Shown here: in pieces, positions 1-10,100 of the stretch
Layout of the letters: every line of letters begins with the position of its first letter
Numbering within the stretch: the stretch's first letter is position 1
From: Cyclobacteriaceae bacterium
Lineage (GTDB): Bacteria > Bacteroidota > Bacteroidia > Cytophagales > Cyclobacteriaceae
Direction of reading: 5' to 3'
Assembly: GCA_016787605.1 (NCBI GenBank)
Contig: JAEUUE010000007.1
Location: 1 to 51,777 of the forward strand
Length of the DNA: 51,777 nt
Position numbers and translations under genes: made by a program
The notes under the pieces: model-generated
Told to the model about the DNA's origin: nothing
The model's input: the letters and a program-made list of their open reading frames with translations, nothing else
Database searches by the model: none

Positions 1-1218
1 GGTCAGTTCCGCGTAGAAATTGAAACTACCGGCGAGCTGGAGGCCAAAAACTCGGTCAAAATCATGGGCCCCCAACAGCTGCGCAATTTCCAGATCTGGC
101 AGGTGACGATCCAGAATATCGTCGACGAAGGCACGGTGGTCAAAAAAGGCGATTGGATCGCCACGCTCGACCGGTCGGAATTCCAGAAAAAGTACGTCGA
201 CAAACAAATCGAACTGGAGAAGGCCAACTCCAAGTTTATCCAAACCCAGCTCGATACCATGCTCCAGCTCCGCCAGGCCCGCGATGAGCTGATCAACCTC
301 AAGTACAGCACCGACGAGAAGCAGATTATCCTCGACCAATCCCAGTTCGAGCCGCCCGCCACCATCAAGCAGGCAGAAATCAACCTCGACAAGGCCAGGC
401 GTGCGCATGAACAGGCCCTCGAAAATTATAAGATCAAGAAGAACCAGAACTACGAGAAGATGCGCGAAGTGGCCGCTGAGCTCCGGAAGGTACAGGGCGA
501 CTTCACCAACATGACGGCCGTACTCCAGTCGTTCGACGTGCACGCACCCGAAGACGGCATGGTCATCTACCAGAAAGGCTGGGACGGCAAGCCCATCAAA
601 GCCGGTTCACAGATCCAGATGTGGGAACCCACGGTGGCCACACTCCCCGACCTGTCGAAGATGATTTCCAAAACATTCGTCAACGAGGTTGATGTCCGCA
701 AGGTCAAGGCCGGGCAGCGCGTTGAAGTGGGACTGGATGCTTATCCCGACAAGAAACTTTCGGGTTTTGTGGTGCAGGTCGCCAACGTAGGCGAGCAGCG
801 TCCCAATTCCGATGCGAAAGTGTTTGAAGTTCGTATCGAGATCGAAGGCACAGATCCCACGCTGCGTCCGTCGATGACCACCAGCAACCGAATCATCACC
901 AGCGTCACCGAAAACTCGCTCTTCGTGCCCCTCGAATGCCTGCATACCCAGCTTGATTCCATCACGTTCGTCTACGTCAAGGACGGCCTCGCCACGCGCA
1001 GACAGGAAGTCATGGTAGGAGAAACCAACGCCAACGAGGCCATCATCCTCGCGGGGCTCAAGGAAAATGACCGCGTCTTCCTCTCCATGCCCACCAGCAA
1101 GGAATTGGGCGAGGTGCAGCTGCTGCCGGAACTGAAGGGCAAACGTGGCAAAAAGGAGGAACCCAAGGCGCAGGCGGCCTCCCTCCCCTCTCAACCAGCC
1201 CCTACCGGAAGCCACTAA
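1..1218 (+). CDS. Efflux periplasmic adaptor subunit (HlyD/MacA type), 5' partial
   Basis: The reading frame is open from the first base, so the N-terminus with its signal or anchor lies outside the window; about 405 residues are visible. After a short lipoyl-like stretch (GTVVKKGDWIATLD) comes a long charged coiled-coil hairpin (roughly codons 55-180). The second lipoyl half (VHAPEDGMVIY) follows, then beta-barrel and membrane-proximal domains. The tail is Lys/Pro/Ala-rich and low in complexity. Proteins of this family link an inner-membrane permease to an outer-membrane TolC channel. That fits the next two genes, a MacB-type permease 8 bases downstream and a TolC-like protein. The substrate cannot be told from sequence. 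The family call is secure; calling it MacA specifically would be a guess. Confidence 0.88.
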   Translation, partial: GQFRVEIETTGELEAKNSVKIMGPQQLRNFQIWQVTIQNIVDEGTVVKKGDWIATLDRSEFQKKYVDKQIELEKANSKFIQTQLDTMLQLRQARDELINLKYSTDEKQIILDQSQFEPPATIKQAEINLDKARRAHEQALENYKIKKNQNYEKMREVAAELRKVQGDFTNMTAVLQSFDVHAPEDGMVIYQKGWDGKPIKAGSQIQMWEPTVATLPDLSKMISKTFVNEVDVRKVKAGQRVEVGLDAYPDKKLSGFVVQVANVGEQRPNSDAKVFEVRIEIEGTDPTLRPSMTTSNRIITSVTENSLFVPLECLHTQLDSITFVYVKDGLATRRQEVMVGETNANEAIILAGLKENDRVFLSMPTSKELGEVQLLPELKGKRGKKEEPKAQAASLPSQPAPTGSH

Positions 1219-1226
1219 CCGCCGCC

Positions 1227-2588
1227 ATGTCACCGCGACTCCTGGCCAATTTCTCCATTGCCGCCGATGCGGTGATGGCCAATAAACTCCGGTCACTGCT
1301 CACCGGCCTGGGCATCATCTTCGGTGTGGCCGCTGTCATTGCCATGCTGGCCATCGGCCGCGGAGCACAACAGGAACTGCTGGAGCAGATCAAGCTCGTG
1401 GGCGTCAACAACATTGTGATCAAGCCAGTCCTTGAACAGAAGGAAGAGAAACTGGACGAGAAAGCCGGCAAGAAGGAGAAGCAGAAGTTCACGCCTGGGC
1501 TCACCATGCGCGATCTGAACAGCATCCAGGAGATGATCCCGATGATCTCCAGGACCAGCCCGGAGATACTGATTGAGACCTATGTGATCCGGAAGGGGTA
1601 TCGACGCTCTGCCAAGCTGGTGGGCGTGGAGCCGTCATACTTCGAGATTTTCAACTTCAGCCTGAAGGATGGCCAGATGTTCAACGAAGAACAGCTGCGG
1701 ATCGGCGCCCCGGTGTGCATCATCGGCCAGGGCATCAAGAGTCGCTTCTTCCCCACGGAAGAGCCCATAGGAAAGACCATCAAGGTGGGGCCTCACTGGC
1801 TTACCATCGTCGGTGTGCTGGATGAACGCCTGGTCACGCAGTCGAGTATCAGCAAGCTGGGGATACGCGACTTCAATATGGACGTGTATGCGCCCCTGCA
1901 GACGATCCTGATCCGCTACAAGAATCGCGACCTCATCACCGCGGAGGCCCTTCGGCTGGCCTCGATGCGAAGCAATGGAATGATTTTCATGACTGATAAT
2001 GGCAACAACGCTGAAGATGCCGAAGCGGCCAAGAACTATCATCAGTTGGACAAACTGGTGATCCAGGTCGACGAGACGGCATCGTTACAGCCGGTGGCCG
2101 ACATTATTCAGCGGATGCTGAAGCGCCGCCACTACGATGTGGTGGATTTTGAAATTGAGATACCCGAGTTGTTGCTGAAGCAACAGCAGCGAACGAACGA
2201 TATCTTCAACTACATCCTGGGCGCTATCGCCGGCATATCGCTGTTGGTGGGCGGCATCGGCATCATGAACATCATGCTGGCTTCGGTGCTGGAGCGCATC
2301 AAGGAGATCGGTTTGCGGCTGGCGCTCGGTGCAGAGAAGAAAGACATCGTCCAGCAGTTTCTATTCGAAGCCATGATGATCAGTGTTACGGGCGGAGTCA
2401 TCGGCGTGGCCCTGGGGGCTTCGATGGCCTACATCATCTCCAACATCGCCGACATCCCCACCATCATCAGCCTGGGCTCGATCGGCCTGTCCTTTGGCGT
2501 GGCTGCGTCGGTCGGTCTCATTTTTGGTATTGCCCCTGCCCGCAAAGCGGCCATGCAGGATCCCATTGCATCATTACGTTATGAATAA
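1227..2588 (+). CDS. MacB-type ABC transporter permease (FtsX family)
   Basis: A 453-residue inner-membrane permease. It has an N-terminal membrane helix (LTGLGIIFGVAAVIAMLAIG), a large periplasmic MacB-PCD-like domain (about residues 50-310) and three C-terminal helices in the FtsX arrangement. The conserved loop ERIKEIGLRLALGA joins the last helices. True MacB carries its ATPase at the N-terminus; this protein has none, so a separate ATPase is needed and may lie upstream of the window. It sits 8 bases after the adaptor gene and its 3' end overlaps the start of the TolC-like gene by 8 bases, so the three genes are probably co-translated as a tripartite exporter. Substrate unknown. Confidence 0.9.
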   Translation: MSPRLLANFSIAADAVMANKLRSLLTGLGIIFGVAAVIAMLAIGRGAQQELLEQIKLVGVNNIVIKPVLEQKEEKLDEKAGKKEKQKFTPGLTMRDLNSIQEMIPMISRTSPEILIETYVIRKGYRRSAKLVGVEPSYFEIFNFSLKDGQMFNEEQLRIGAPVCIIGQGIKSRFFPTEEPIGKTIKVGPHWLTIVGVLDERLVTQSSISKLGIRDFNMDVYAPLQTILIRYKNRDLITAEALRLASMRSNGMIFMTDNGNNAEDAEAAKNYHQLDKLVIQVDETASLQPVADIIQRMLKRRHYDVVDFEIEIPELLLKQQQRTNDIFNYILGAIAGISLLVGGIGIMNIMLASVLERIKEIGLRLALGAEKKDIVQQFLFEAMMISVTGGVIGVALGASMAYIISNIADIPTIISLGSIGLSFGVAASVGLIFGIAPARKAAMQDPIASLRYE

Positions 2589-4044
2589 AATCCTCCTGTG
2601 CCTGGCAGGGCTCGTCTTGCCGTTCATTTCCGTTCAAGGCCAGAACACGTTCACCATGGCGGATGTCATCCAGCGTGCGCAAAGTCAGTCGCCGATGTAC
2701 CGCCAGATTGAGACGCGTAAAGAGACGCGCTATTGGCAGTACCGCACCTACCGGACCAATTACAACCCCCAGGTGCGGCTCATCAGCAACAACGCCGGTC
2801 CGCTGTATACCAACAGCATCTCTCCCATCCGGCAGCCCGACGGGTCCATCGAGTATATCCCCATCAACCAGTTCAACCCCGGGCTGAACCTGTCGCTGCA
2901 GCAGCCCATCCAATGGACCGGGGGGATGCTGTCGTTCAATTCCATTTACAACTACTTCAACAACATTTCGGGGAACACCACGCAGTGGAACGGCACGCCC
3001 ATGAACATCATGCTCAACCAGCCCCTGTTGGCCTACAACCCGCTGAAGTGGGACAAGAAGATTGAACCCATCCGGTACGAGGAGTCGAAACGTGACTACG
3101 CGGAAGGTATGGAGGCCATCTCGCGTGAGGCGGTGAACTACTTCTTCAATGTGCTGCAGGCGCAGGTGAACCTGCAGATCTCGCAGTTCAACTTGGCCAA
3201 CAATGACACCATTTATCAGATTGAAAAGGGCCGCTACAACATCGGTACCACCTCGGAAGACAAATTGCTGCAGGTAGAACTTCAGCTGCTTCGGTCGCGA
3301 CAGGATGTCGCCCAGGCGCAGTTGGACTTGCAGACGGCGAGTCTTCAGTTGCGCACCTTCATGGGATTGCGCAACTCCGACGCCTTTACGCTCGAGTTGC
3401 CCAGGGAAATACCGGAATTCCAGGTGAATGAAGAAGACGCGTTGACGCACGCCAAGGAGACCCGCTCGGCCTACATCGCCTTCGAACGCAGGAAACTGGA
3501 GGCTGACCAGGCGGTGGCGCAGGCACGCGGCCAGCTCTACCAGGTTTCGGTTACCGCATCCTTTGGCTTGAACAATGTCGGCAACTCGTTCCAGGAGCTG
3601 CACAAGGATCCCTCCCGCCAGCAGTTCGCCAACCTCACGTTCAATATCCCCCTGGTCGACTGGGGACGGCGCAAGGCGGTGACCCGCACGGCCGATGCCA
3701 ACAAGCGGTTGATGGACTATATCATCAGCCAGGACGAGGTGACCTTTGAACAGGAAATTCTCACCCAGGTTCGCCAGTTTGAGATGCTCAAGTTGCAGAT
3801 CGAGATCACGAAGAAGTCGGACGAGGTGGCGCAGAACCGGTATACCGTGGCGCAGAACCGCTACCTCATCGGGAAGATCGACATAACCAACCTGAACATC
3901 GCGTTGACGGAGAAGGACACTGCCAAGCGCAGCTACATCCTCGCACTGAAATCGTTCTGGACGGCCTACTATGACCTGCGGCGCCTGACGCTATATGACT
4001 TTGCAGAGGGGAAGTATCTCTACAATCCGTTTGTGTCGGAGTGA
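2581..4044 (+). CDS. TolC-family outer membrane efflux protein
   Basis: A 487-residue protein starting at ATG 2581, inside the end of the permease gene. This start gives a clean Sec signal peptide (MNKILLCLAGLVLPFISVQG). An in-frame start further upstream would lie deep in the permease frame and lacks a signal. The mature part has two long helical, Gln- and Asn-rich segments with regularly spaced RQ/QAQ motifs (for example VAQNRYTVAQNRYLIGKID), typical of the TolC helical barrel repeats. Beta-strand-rich sections around residues 60-150 and 320-360 would form the outer-membrane barrel. It is the expected exit duct of the adaptor-permease pair upstream. The reading frame is intact. Confidence 0.9.
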   Translation: MNKILLCLAGLVLPFISVQGQNTFTMADVIQRAQSQSPMYRQIETRKETRYWQYRTYRTNYNPQVRLISNNAGPLYTNSISPIRQPDGSIEYIPINQFNPGLNLSLQQPIQWTGGMLSFNSIYNYFNNISGNTTQWNGTPMNIMLNQPLLAYNPLKWDKKIEPIRYEESKRDYAEGMEAISREAVNYFFNVLQAQVNLQISQFNLANNDTIYQIEKGRYNIGTTSEDKLLQVELQLLRSRQDVAQAQLDLQTASLQLRTFMGLRNSDAFTLELPREIPEFQVNEEDALTHAKETRSAYIAFERRKLEADQAVAQARGQLYQVSVTASFGLNNVGNSFQELHKDPSRQQFANLTFNIPLVDWGRRKAVTRTADANKRLMDYIISQDEVTFEQEILTQVRQFEMLKLQIEITKKSDEVAQNRYTVAQNRYLIGKIDITNLNIALTEKDTAKRSYILALKSFWTAYYDLRRLTLYDFAEGKYLYNPFVSE

Positions 4045-4071
4045 GGAGACCCGTTCAGGCCCACTGGCCGA

Positions 4072-6933
4072 TCAATACTCCAGGATGAACTTCGACAGGT
4101 TTTGCTGGGTCTCCAGCCTGAACTTTTTCCGCAGTCGATACCGGGTAACTTCAACGCCCCGCAGGGAAATACCCATCAGGTTGGCGATTTCCTTCGTGTC
4201 CATTTTGAGCCGCAAGAAAGCACACAGCTTCTGTTCTCCCGGGGTAAGGTCCGTGAATTCTGCGGTGAGCCGCTTCAGGAAATCTCCGTGTACCTTGTCG
4301 AAGTGAATCTCAAACTGTTTCCAGTCTTCCTGGACCCTGAGGGTGGTGTCAATTTCCTTAATGATTCGCTCCAGCGCCCGCTGCTGATCTTCCACTTTGT
4401 CAGTAAGCTTTGCCTGGCGGATTTCCTCCTTGATGTTTTCCATGAATTCGTTCTTCACCACCAGGTTCATCGCCGAAGCCGCGAGGAGACTGTTTAAGTG
4501 ACCCAATTCACTTCTAATCTGTTCCTCCTGCAAGGCCTGAAGTTCCTTTTGCTTCTGGGCCAACTCCTCCTGCTTGGCCTGCTCCAGTTTCGATTGCTTC
4601 GCACGGTAATACTGGCGCTGGAAACGGTACAACTGAAACAAGATGAGGCCGGCCAGCACGGCATAAATCACCCGGGCGAGCGGACTATTGTAGAACGAGG
4701 GAGTTACTTCGATCCGCAGGGGTTGTCCGGTAACGATTTCTCCGCGGGAATTCAGCGTCTGAACCTGAAACGAGTAGGTTCCCACTTTCAGGTTGGTATA
4801 TTCTTTCAGGCTCGCTGTCGTCCAGGCGCCAAACCCTTCGTCAAAACCGCTGAGGTGATACCGAAAAGGCTGGTTACTTACATCCCTGAACTTGAAGGTC
4901 TCCACCATGATTTGCACAACGCGGTCACTCTCCGTGATCCGGATGGTTTCCATCTTCTCCGGCTTGACATCAAACGGCATGCGGTAATACAACAGGCTGT
5001 CTTCCGCCACGCTGTATACCCGGCTGATCAAGGGTGTACTGTTCAGGGCTACCCCTCCTTCCTGTTCCGGGGCATAGTGGATAAACCCTTCATTCGCATT
5101 GAAGATGACGCCTTTCTGCACATTCTTCGATACGCAGAGCAAGTCGTTATTGAAGGATTGACGCAACTGGTACAGGGACGAGGGTATGTACACATAGTTT
5201 CCCGGGCTGACCGGCTTGAACAGGCCTACCAGGTTCTCGGAATAGACATACACATTTTGCTGCTTATCCTGCACCAGCAGGTAAACCCAGTCATTGCCGA
5301 TGGTTTTGGTGAATACCTCCTCTTTGACGATCCGGTCTTCCGTCTGATCCAGCTTGAATACGCCCTTGGTCGTACAGATGTAAAGCTGGTCATCGATACG
5401 GCTCAGGAAGACATACTGTTGAATCGGTAGCGGATGAGATTCGGAGATTTTGTTGACCACCGCCCTTTTCAGCGAGTCGGTAAGCGTGAGCACATAGAGT
5501 CCCTTGTAATACTGCCCTACCCATATTCTTCCCTTTCGATCTTCCTCAAAGAAGCGGCTGGATTCGTTGAAACCGGCTACCCGTTGGGCGTCACGCAATT
5601 CCCCGTTTGCATCGAGCCGGAAAAGGTGAAGCCCCGAATAGGTTCCTCCGATCGCATAGAGCGGATTGGAGTGCAATTGCTTCACTTGCCACAGCCCGTT
5701 GCAGAAAGCCCGCCGGATCGCTTTTCCCTTCTCCAGCAGGAACAAACCTGTATGGTGTCCGGCGTAGAGCTTTCCCTTGACCAGTTGCATGCCATAGGCC
5801 GGGCCTTCCGTCCCCAGGAGAAACTGGCTTTTCGTGGCACCCTCGGGCAGGAAGAAGATTCCATTGGACGTGGTGTAGTACGTGCCTTCCTCCATTTCAA
5901 AGGCCTCATAACCACTCCCCTGCAGGTCGATATCCTGGTTGATCAATCTCAAGGGGGAGTTGATATCAATCAGGGCGATCCCGTTTTGAAGTCCTGCCCA
6001 CAAATTTCCGCTATGATCCTGGAACACCCGAAGGCAGGCGTTGGACATTAATCCATCTGCCGTTGACACGTTCTCAATTTGCTGGTTCCGCTCATCCACG
6101 ATGAAGAGCCCGGAACGTTGGGTAGATATCACCAGCCGGCCGTCGGAAATCTGCAGGACATGATTGACGTAGCTTCCGGACAGTACGTTGGCTAACTTGC
6201 TGAAGGGTTTTGCCGCCCCTGGGGAATCCAGCAGTGCTATGCCCCCGGAATTGTAAAAAACCACGTAGCCTGCTTCAGTTCTGATCACCCCTGCGACTAC
6301 CTGGTTGGCCGGGGTGCTCTGCGGCAACGGGATCAATTGGCGGCCTTCAATTTCAAAGAGTGACCCCGTTGGAGACTGTGTGAATAGCCGGTTGCCGGCC
6401 AGGAATGAACGGTTAAAGCCTCCGGGGCGGCTGATGACTGAAACGGAATCACCTTCTAAGAGATAGATGGCCTGGAACGTGCAGAAGTAGGCTTTTGAGT
6501 CAACCAGCAATACATCCCATACATCATCAAAATCCCTATAACTATCTGGAATTCTGTCTAGTAAAGATATGTATTTCCAGTTTTGCTCGAAATATCCGAA
6601 CTCACCCTGGGAGCCAACATATAACCGGTTTGACTTCGGATCGAAAGCCAATGACCGTTGCTTCTTACCTGTATTAAGGGCGTGCTTACCCCAGGTAATT
6701 CCATTGAAGGAGAGGATGCCCAGGTTGTTGGCCACAAAGAGGTCCAAATCCCGGTTTTGTGCAAAGTCAATGTTCTGGATGCCTGCCCCATATTCCGATG
6801 GGGGAAAATTCTTTACCGGGTACTTCCCCGAATTGGCATAGATCAAGGCAGACATGCACATCCCCAGGAAGAAGCATATCCAACCCCTCACTGACCGTCC
6901 GGAAAGCCCCAAAAATCCGCTGGTGTGTGCCAT
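4072..6933 (-). CDS. Membrane sensor-regulator: beta-propeller, Y_Y_Y domain, coiled coil, LuxR-type HTH
   Basis: A 953-residue protein with an N-terminal signal or anchor (WICFFLGMCMSALIYA). A long WD/two-component-regulator-like propeller follows (about 40-650), then an Ig-like Y_Y_Y domain (about 670-735), a membrane helix (about 742-762) and a Lys/Glu/Gln-rich coiled coil (about 770-815). The C-terminal helix-turn-helix (about 890-953) contains LTPGEQKLCAFLRLKMDTKE and a LuxR-like recognition segment. There is no kinase or receiver domain, so periplasmic sensing would have to pass through the membrane directly to the DNA-binding end. It is divergent from the beta-glucan operon across a 188-base gap, which suggests it regulates that operon (inference). 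A -7-like element lies 6 bases before its ATG. Confidence 0.85.
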   Translation of the reverse strand: MAHTSGFLGLSGRSVRGWICFFLGMCMSALIYANSGKYPVKNFPPSEYGAGIQNIDFAQNRDLDLFVANNLGILSFNGITWGKHALNTGKKQRSLAFDPKSNRLYVGSQGEFGYFEQNWKYISLLDRIPDSYRDFDDVWDVLLVDSKAYFCTFQAIYLLEGDSVSVISRPGGFNRSFLAGNRLFTQSPTGSLFEIEGRQLIPLPQSTPANQVVAGVIRTEAGYVVFYNSGGIALLDSPGAAKPFSKLANVLSGSYVNHVLQISDGRLVISTQRSGLFIVDERNQQIENVSTADGLMSNACLRVFQDHSGNLWAGLQNGIALIDINSPLRLINQDIDLQGSGYEAFEMEEGTYYTTSNGIFFLPEGATKSQFLLGTEGPAYGMQLVKGKLYAGHHTGLFLLEKGKAIRRAFCNGLWQVKQLHSNPLYAIGGTYSGLHLFRLDANGELRDAQRVAGFNESSRFFEEDRKGRIWVGQYYKGLYVLTLTDSLKRAVVNKISESHPLPIQQYVFLSRIDDQLYICTTKGVFKLDQTEDRIVKEEVFTKTIGNDWVYLLVQDKQQNVYVYSENLVGLFKPVSPGNYVYIPSSLYQLRQSFNNDLLCVSKNVQKGVIFNANEGFIHYAPEQEGGVALNSTPLISRVYSVAEDSLLYYRMPFDVKPEKMETIRITESDRVVQIMVETFKFRDVSNQPFRYHLSGFDEGFGAWTTASLKEYTNLKVGTYSFQVQTLNSRGEIVTGQPLRIEVTPSFYNSPLARVIYAVLAGLILFQLYRFQRQYYRAKQSKLEQAKQEELAQKQKELQALQEEQIRSELGHLNSLLAASAMNLVVKNEFMENIKEEIRQAKLTDKVEDQQRALERIIKEIDTTLRVQEDWKQFEIHFDKVHGDFLKRLTAEFTDLTPGEQKLCAFLRLKMDTKEIANLMGISLRGVEVTRYRLRKKFRLETQQNLSKFILEY

Positions 6934-7121
6934 TTGAAGTAAATATACCCATTCTGACTATCCAGAGGGTACCATGGTGAGGTTTTGTAGTAGTGCAGAA
7001 ATAGTATTGATGTAGTCCCTGAAGGGGTAGTTGTGCCCAAAAGTGGTGTAATTACAATCGTTTTCGGGAAAGTCAACAGAGCTATCGATTGTTGTTCACC
7101 AAGGGCAAAAGCAAAACAACT
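6934..7121. promoter_or_regulatory. Divergent intergenic region between sensor-regulator and glucan operon
   Basis: This 188-base stretch separates two divergently transcribed units and must hold the promoter of the nine-gene glucan operon. On the plus strand I see no good TTG-N17-20-TAnnTTTG pair. On the minus strand TATATTTA (6940-6947) lies close to the regulator ATG. No clear inverted repeat that could be the regulator's operator was found by eye. Confidence 0.4.
6940..6947 (-). promoter_or_regulatory. Candidate -7 element of the sensor-regulator gene
   Basis: On the minus strand the sequence reads TATATTTA, 7 of 8 matches to the Bacteroidota -7 consensus TAnnTTTG, and ends only 6 bases before the ATG at 6933. 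No TTG -33 box is seen at the usual distance. If it is used, the transcript would be nearly leaderless. Confidence 0.3.
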
Positions 7122-10100
7122 ATGAAGAACCTTTACCTCACTCTATTCTTACTCCTTTCCTACTGCGCCTACTCCCAGCCCGCCCAGGTTTCCGTCATCC
7201 AGAATGACCAGGGAATGAAGCTGCAGGTTAACGGAAGGGATTTCATGGTCAATGGGATGAACTGGGACTACTTCCCGGTGGGTACCAACTTTTCCTACAG
7301 CCTGTGGAACCAGCCCGATGACATCATCCAGGCGGCCCTGGATGCCGAAATGTCCCTGCTGAAAAACATGGGGGTGAACACGATACGCCAGTACACCGGT
7401 GTTCCCGCCCGGTGGATTACCTACATCTACCAGAATTACGGGATTTACACCATGCTGAACCACTCCTTCGGCCGGTATGGACTGACCCTGAGTGGCGCCT
7501 GGGTACCGAATACGGAGTATTCCGATCCTCGGGTGCGGCAATTGCTGCTGGCGGAAGTGACCCAAATGGTCAATGAATACAAGGATACGCCTGGCCTCCT
7601 GCTCTACCTCCTGGGAAACGAAAACAACTATGGTCTTTTTTGGGAAGGTGCGGAAACGGAAGACATCCCGGTGGAAGACAGAAAATCAACCGTCAAGGCC
7701 TATTCCCTGTATAAACTGTTCAATGAGGCGACTGTCGCCATGAAAGCCGTGGACAGGACGCACCCGGTGGCCATCTGTAATGGAGACTTGCTCTTCCTGG
7801 ATATCATCAAGGCCGAATGCAAGGACATCGATATTCTTGGTACCAACATGTATCGCGGTGTTTCTTTCGGCGATGCGTTCCAGCGGGTGAAGGATGAGCT
7901 CAATAAGCCAATCCTGTTTACCGAGTTTGGGGCCGATGCATTCAATGCACTATCAAGCACCGAGGATCAGCAGGCCCAGGCCTATTACATGGTGGGCAAC
8001 TGGAAGGAGATCTATCAAAATGCGGCCGGCCTGGGTAAGGCGGGCAATTCCCTGGGAGGATTCACCTTCCAGTTCAGTGATGGCTGGTGGAAATACGGCC
8101 AGACGACGAATCTCGACCTCCATGACGACAATGCCTCCTGGTCGAATGGCGGCTATCGCCATGATTTCGAAGAAGGAGAAAACAACATGAATGAAGAGTG
8201 GTTTGGTATCTGTGCCAAAGGGCAAACCACTCCCCGCGGTTTGTATTCCCTGTACCCCCGGGCCGCCTATTATGCACTCCAGGAAGCTCATTTGCTCGAT
8301 CCCTATAAAGCAGGAGTTACGGTCCAAAGTGTGGAAGATCACTTTTCCGGCATCCAATTGATGAACGCGGTCATCAAGGCGCGCGGCGACCAGGCGGCAT
8401 TGGTGGGAGAACAGTCGGCCAAACTACGCGTGAGCGAACTACGCGCAGAATTCACGACGTTCAATACCGGTGGCAAGCTCATTACCACCCCCGACAAGCC
8501 CGATCCGAACAACGTCACCTACCCTAACCAATTGGGATTTGACCACATGGAATCCTACTTCGTGGGCATTGAAGGAAAGCCCGCTTCCAACGTGCGCGCC
8601 AACGTGGTATTCAACATTCTGGGCAACGTGCCGCTGAATCCGATCAATGAAATATTCTATGAAAACAGGGGAAGGCCGCTGAATGTACAGACCCAGGCCG
8701 GTACCCAGGTGCTGAATGCGTTAAACCGCGTGGCGGTCTACAAGGCAGACTACACCTGGAACCACAAGTACTTTGACCTGCAGGGCTTTTTCCGGACGGG
8801 TCACTATCACTGGGGCTATGAAGGTGACTTCTTTGGCCTCTACCCGGAAGCCAACTATGGTCCCAACATCGACATCTATAATGGCAACGCTCCCCAGGGT
8901 GTTGAGTTTACCGGAAAAAGAGAGCTCAAAGGCATCAAGGTAGCCTTCGGCCGCGAGCTCTGGTGGGCGGCGAACCCTGCCGTTTTGGTCAAGTACAATC
9001 GGGAGGTGGGCAAATTAAACCTCACGGGAATTTTCCACCAGGACCTGGATGATCCGGGCCAGGCCATCAGTTCCATCGCCGTACCCCAGCCCCGGACAAC
9101 ACGACTCACCCTCCATGCGGCCACCAAGTTGTTTGACAAACTGAAGATCGAAGCAGGCGGTATCTGGGGTGGGCAACCCCTCGTCGGCCGCGAATTCCAG
9201 GTGGTCAAGGGACAGGAAGGGAGCTATGAAGTCTACGTGGACAAAGTCAGTGCGAAGGATACCTGGGGTGGCAAGTTGAAGGTCAGCTATTCGTCAGGCC
9301 CAATCAACTGGTATGCCCAGGCAGCTTCCCAGGGGTTGGTAGCCAACGGAGGTGCGGATTATACCAAGACCTTTACGGGTTGGTACCTCAAGGACAGTGG
9401 CAGCGGGAACAAGAACAACTTCTTTACCGGCTTCACCTACGGTGTTGGCAAATGGCAGATAGCCCCCAACTTCATGTGGCAGAAGCCGCTGGTCGATCCC
9501 ATCCCCAGCACCATCGGCGGCCCTGCACGGCCAAGGAACATCCTGGATGACCCTTTCGTGGTCAGGTCCAATCGCGAAACGGTGGCCGGAGAACTTTTGT
9601 TAACCTTCGATCCCACCCCGGGAACCTGGATGTACGAGTGGGACAATGACCGGGCTGAAGACGCCAAGTTTTCCACCAGCCTGGGCTTCGTGTACCGTCA
9701 TCTTCCCACCACGCAGGATGCTGCCGTTATTTTCCCCGGAACGGGACGTACTCCCGTGGCCGCTTCCGGTGCACCCCCCGCGCTGGACCTTTGGGAAGTC
9801 AATGCCCGGATTGTTTCCAAGCTAAATCCCTCCCTCGGCATCATCGCCAATCTGTATGGAGGCAACGGGCAGGCCAATGGACCTGATGCCCGTACCATCC
9901 AGCGTTTTGGCGGCGAAGTAAGAGTGATCTACAAGAAAATGAAGCTCGTCTCCCACCTGAAGTTTAATGATTGGGGACCTTTCGACTATCACCGGGACTT
10001 TAACCTCACCTTCCCGATACAATCGCTGATCGACCTGTCGGCTTCCGTGGGCAAACCGGACTGGTTCATCCTGCCCAGCACTTCGATTGGCGTGCAGTTT

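Noticed and set aside
2518-3603. Minus-strand open frame of about 360 codons opposite the TolC-like gene
   Set aside because: Arg/Val/Leu-rich shadow translation without domain; the TolC-like frame explains the region.
4045-4071. Terminator between the TolC-like gene and the sensor-regulator
   Set aside because: Only a 4-bp GGCC self-complementary stem is present, without a T-tract; too weak to call.
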